Shown here: one piece after another, positions 61,986 to 64,000 of the stretch | Layout of the letters: each line of letters begins with the position of its first letter | How positions within the stretch are numbered: the stretch's first letter is position 1 | From: Promicromonospora sp. MEB111 | GTDB lineage: Bacteria; Actinomycetota; Actinomycetes; Actinomycetales; Cellulomonadaceae | Length of the DNA: 64,000 nucleotides | Reading direction: 5' to 3' | Assembly (NCBI RefSeq): GCF_030209445.1 | Contig: NZ_JARVSD010000008.1 | Coordinates: 310,001-374,000, forward strand | Notes under the pieces: model-generated | The model's database searches: none | The model's input: only the letters and a program-made list of their open reading frames with translations | Told to the model about the DNA's origin: nothing | Translations under genes and position numbers: made by a program

Positions 61986-62621
61986 CTACGGAGCGAGCTG
62001 CTTCGTGACGGACGTCTCGGCGATGCTCGCCGCGGCGGCGCGAGCGGTCGCCGTGTCGGGGCCCGGCTGCGCGGGGAACAGGACCTCGCGGTAGTAGCGC
62101 AGCTCGTCGATCGACTCCAGGATGTCGGCCAGCGCGCGGTGCCCGCCGTCCTTCTTGGGCGAGGCGAAGTAGACGCGCGGGTACCAGCGGCGCGAGAGCT
62201 CCTTGATCGACGACACGTCGATGATCCGGTAGTGCAGGTACTCCACCAGCTCGGGCATGTGCAGGTCGAGGAACGACTTGTCGGTGCCGACGGAGTTGCC
62301 GGCCAGCGGAGCCTTGCCCGGCTCGGGCACCCACTCGCGGATGTAGGCCAGGATCTGCTCCTGGGCCTCCTCGAGGGTCAGGCCCTCGTCGAGCTCCTCG
62401 AGCAGGCCGGACGTGGTGTGCATGGTGCGGACGAAGTCGTTCATCTGCGCCAGCGCCTCGGCGGGTGGCTTGACGAGGACATCGACACCGGTGCCCAGGA
62501 CGTTGAGATCGGAGTCGGTGACGATCGCGGCGACCTCGATCAGCGCGTCGGCGCGCAGGTCGAGGCCGGTCATCTCGCAGTCGATCCAGACGATGCGCTC
62601 GTTGGGGTTGGGAAGGCTCAC
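61986..62621 (-). CDS. orn: oligoribonuclease
   Basis: 211-residue DEDDh 3'-5' exonuclease that degrades di- to oligoribonucleotides, the last step of RNA and c-di-GMP (pGpG) turnover. Motifs WIDCEMTGLD (Asp, Glu), TDKSFLDLHMP and HRALADILES (His, Asp) are all present. GTG at 62621 follows TAGGCT (minus strand, 62628-62633) by six bases, a leaderless start. It precedes tRNA-His on the same strand. Confidence 0.97.
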   Translation of the reverse strand: MSLPNPNERIVWIDCEMTGLDLRADALIEVAAIVTDSDLNVLGTGVDVLVKPPAEALAQMNDFVRTMHTTSGLLEELDEGLTLEEAQEQILAYIREWVPEPGKAPLAGNSVGTDKSFLDLHMPELVEYLHYRIIDVSSIKELSRRWYPRVYFASPKKDGGHRALADILESIDELRYYREVLFPAQPGPDTATARAAAASIAETSVTKQLAP

Positions 62622-62778
62622 CGGCCCAGCCTATTCCGTCCGGCGCGCGGCGGGTGTGCACGGTTGCGGTACGGGGTGGAAGCGGGCGGAGGAGGGTGGT
62701 TCGCGGTGGTCCGAGGCCGGCGCTGAGGTCGCGAGGCGGGCTCGCGGCGTCGGCAGTTCGCCTCGCCTGTCGGCAGTT

Positions 62779-62841
62779 GGCATCGAGATCGGTACAGGCC
62801 TGTGCCGATCTCGATGCCACGTGCCGAGTTTGCAGTGCAAA
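62779..62841. repeat. palindrome-rich intergenic element upstream of orn
   Basis: The 354-base gap 62622-62975 holds no gene. It has a 40-bp palindrome (62779-62798 with 62799-62818, one T-G pair), a 13-bp palindrome TTTGCA-G-TGCAAA (62829-62841), and a direct repeat GTCGGCAGTT at about 62745 and 62769. GTGCCG occurs repeatedly between them. It may be an extragenic repeat of REP type or a regulatory array. The stretch 62622-62740 shows nothing I recognise beyond the orn -10. Confidence 0.6.
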
Positions 62842-62901
62842 GTGCCGCGCGGGATGGCGGACGGCGGCTCTGCCCGTGCGCACGGGCGGCGGGTGCACGA
62901 A

Positions 62902-62942
62902 GGCCCTTCCGCGGAACGACCGTGGTCGTCCGGGGAAGGGCC
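62902..62942. terminator. hairpin after the 49-residue protein gene
   Basis: GGCCCTTCC (62902-62910) pairs with GGAAGGGCC (62934-62942), with an inner CGACC/GGTCG stem. It lies downstream of the minus-strand small protein gene and would end its transcript. Confidence 0.55.
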
Positions 62943-62975
62943 AGGATGTGCGACGTCGGGCCAGTGGGCCGACGG

Positions 62976-63125
62976 TCAGATCAGGCGGAACCGCTTGGTG
63001 CGCCTGGCCGTGCCGCGCTCGGGGCGCTCGCGCAGAGCGCGCTCCTGGGCCTCGGCGACCTCGGCGCGGCGGGCGATCTCGGCGACCTGTGCGCGGCTGA
63101 TGTAGTAGGCGGTCTCGGCGTGCAT
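62976..63125 (-). CDS. small basic helical protein
   Basis: 49 residues, beginning HAETAYYISRAQVAEI and continuing as a charged helix rich in Ala, Glu and Arg, ending RTKRFRLI. A GGAAGG ribosome-binding site lies nine bases upstream. It resembles the 58-residue protein encoded 290 bases upstream in the same direction (start with H-x-E, amphipathic basic helix). Function unknown. The third-position GC fits real coding. The gap between them (63126-63415) holds the terminator of the upstream gene and probably this gene's promoter. Confidence 0.55.
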   Translation of the reverse strand: MHAETAYYISRAQVAEIARRAEVAEAQERALRERPERGTARRTKRFRLI

Positions 63126-63327
63126 GTCCGTGGTCCTTCCAGGGGTGGGGAGAGGTGACGGGCGCAGCGGGCGTGCTCCGGCCGGGTCGCGGTCCGGTGC
63201 TCCTCAGTGTTTCCGTCGTGTTACATCATCCCTGATTCCGGAAATGCCGCGCAAGGCGGACAGGGGTGATCTGCAGCACCCTTCCGCAGGTCAGCGGCCC
63301 GCTGGGAGGTCGCGCCCGCACAAACGA

Positions 63328-63364
63328 CGAAGCAGAGCGTGTGACGGGCACACGCTCTGCTTCG
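63328..63364 (-). terminator. hairpin terminator after the 58-residue protein gene
   Basis: A perfect 16-bp stem (63328-63343 with 63349-63364), loop ACGGG. Read on the minus strand it is followed by TCGTTTGTG, moderately T-rich. It sits 51 bases downstream of the small gene's stop. Confidence 0.7.
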
Positions 63365-63415
63365 GGATGCCGGACGCGCCGGTCGCCGGAGGAGCTCCGG
63401 CGGGCGCCGTACGGG

Positions 63416-63592
63416 TCATGCGGACCGCACGCGCAGGGCGGGTGCCGGTGCGCGGTGGTCGCGGTGTGCGGCGCGGGCCTCGGCCCTGCGTCGCTTCTGC
63501 TCCTCGCGGAGCCTGCGAGAACGCCTGTGTTCCTCGGCGTCCTGGAGGCGCTCCCGGTGAAGGGCCTGCGCCAGTTCGTACTCGGTGTGCAC
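63416..63592 (-). CDS. small very basic helical protein
   Basis: 58 residues: HTEYELAQALHRERLQDAEE followed by an Arg/Glu/Lys-rich helix (RRLREEQKRRRAEARAAHRD) and a short tail. GTG at 63592 behind GAAAGG. Strongly basic and probably coiled or nucleic-acid-binding. No family recognised. Likely related to the 49-residue protein downstream. Its leader (63593-63740) is long and can form several stems, unlike the leaderless genes of this window. Confidence 0.55.
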   Translation of the reverse strand: MHTEYELAQALHRERLQDAEEHRRSRRLREEQKRRRAEARAAHRDHRAPAPALRVRSA

Positions 63593-63718
63593 GTGAGTGC
63601 CTTTCGTGACGCTGGATTGCCGGTCTCCCGACAGGAGGGTCTGGCCGGACCCTGTCCACCGCCCGGTATGGGACCGGACGGACGTCACCGCGGTGTGCCT
63701 TGAGCCTCCCAGGAGACG

Positions 63719-63741
63719 GCCGTGCCGCGCACGGCTTTTTT
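63719..63741 (+). terminator. canonical rho-independent terminator on the plus strand
   Basis: GCCGTGC (63719-63725), loop CGC, GCACGGC (63729-63735), then six T (63736-63741). It is the only hairpin with a full T-run that I found in the window. There is no plus-strand gene upstream of it until 61773, so it would end an unannotated RNA or block antisense read-through into the ArsR promoter. Confidence 0.75.
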
Positions 63742-63803
63742 CGCGTACGTCTCGGACGCCCGGCCCGGACGCCTGGCCTGGGCCCCCGACCCGCCCGGGC
63801 AAA

Positions 63804-63848
63804 GACGCTAGAGATTCCTTGCGCAAGTTCTCTTTAGCGTCTTACGCT
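63804..63848 (+). promoter_or_regulatory. ArsR-type operator/promoter
   Basis: An imperfect 38-bp palindrome (63804-63822 with 63823-63841; outer GACGCTA/TAGCGTC and central CTTGCGCAAG perfect) covers -35 TTGCGC (63819-63824) and reaches the -10 TACGCT (63843-63848), 18 bases apart. The start codon follows six bases later. This is the arrangement of an autoregulated ArsR/SmtB repressor. Confidence 0.8.
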
Positions 63849-63854
63849 CGGCGC

Positions 63855-64000
63855 ATGCCCGAGCAGATGCAGCCAGAGACCCAGGGGTTCACCCGGCCGA
63901 CGCCGCCGGAGGATGCCGTCATCTCACAGGCCGACGCCATCAAGGCCATGACCCACCCGCTGCGCATCCGCCTGCTCGGCCTGTTCCGTCCCGGGGTGGA
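63855..64000 (+). CDS. ArsR family winged-helix regulator (3' end outside window)
   Basis: First 48 codons. After a 25-residue N-terminal extension the sequence ISQADAIKAMTHPLRIRLLG matches the first helices of ArsR/SmtB-like HTH_20 regulators. The leaderless start at 63855 lies after TACGCT, and the operator-like palindrome over the promoter supports a repressor. The effector cannot be told. Confidence 0.82.
   Translation, partial: MPEQMQPETQGFTRPTPPEDAVISQADAIKAMTHPLRIRLLGLFRPGV

Overview
The window is a very GC-rich actinobacterial chromosome segment. Third codon positions are almost all G or C, GTG starts are frequent, genes overlap by 1-4 bases, and the gene set includes DUF3039, DUF2017, DUF3054, DUF4916, TIGR01777, an MsiK-dependent style sugar ABC operon and oligoribonuclease. 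Gene order and content suggest a member of Micrococcales (Cellulosimicrobium / Cellulomonas / Promicromonospora type). This is inference from style; no 16S rRNA gene is present. I see no prophage, insertion sequence or CRISPR array. It reads as ordinary chromosome with a few accessory pieces.

Layout. 1-12,100 is an amino-sugar and D-amino-acid catabolic block: a GH20 hexosaminidase (cut by the window start), a D-aminoacylase-like amidohydrolase, a D-threonine aldolase/D-serine dehydratase-like enzyme, RidA, then after a convergent DUF4349 lipoprotein a ROK regulator, a sugar ABC transporter (binding protein and two permeases, no ATPase), a ROK sugar kinase and NagB. 12,100-25,500 is housekeeping: an AAA+ ATPase, DUF3039-helicase, pncB, clpS-DUF2017, MBL hydrolase-murI, rph-rdgB, DUF3054, a secreted trypsin-like protease, an ABC-F protein and a DUF4916 protein. 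25,500-30,950 holds trxA, a membrane DsbA-like protein, tRNA-Leu, an acyl-CoA dehydrogenase, bcp, a GroES-like protein and two tRNA-Lys genes. 31,000-36,900 holds a very large secreted metallophosphoesterase, a HupE/UreJ membrane protein and an alpha/beta hydrolase facing a TetR regulator across a large palindromic operator. 37,500-41,000 has trmB and a DUF485/acetate symporter pair. 41,000-49,500 has an epimerase, an NTF2-like protein, an SDR divergent from a MerR regulator, and a formate-related group (FdhF/YdeP-type molybdoenzyme, FdhD, OFA-family transporter with a 48-residue companion). 49,600-57,050 has a lipoprotein serpin, tex, a fused double TetR regulator and a flavin disulfide reductase. 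57,100-60,850 is a quaternary-amine ABC uptake system. The end has an ATP-grasp protein, tRNA-His, orn, two small basic proteins and the start of an ArsR-type regulator.

Regulation. Two features recur. (1) At least twenty genes have a TANNNT hexamer ending 6-7 bases before the start codon and no ribosome-binding site, so most monocistronic or operon-leading genes here look leaderless. (2) Gene ends, especially convergent ones, carry long hairpins (20-28 bp stems) without T-runs. Several operators can be read directly: a 44-bp nested palindrome for TetR, a 19-bp-spacer MerR promoter, a GlxR/Crp-like site before the acetate permease genes, and a 38-bp imperfect palindrome over the ArsR promoter.
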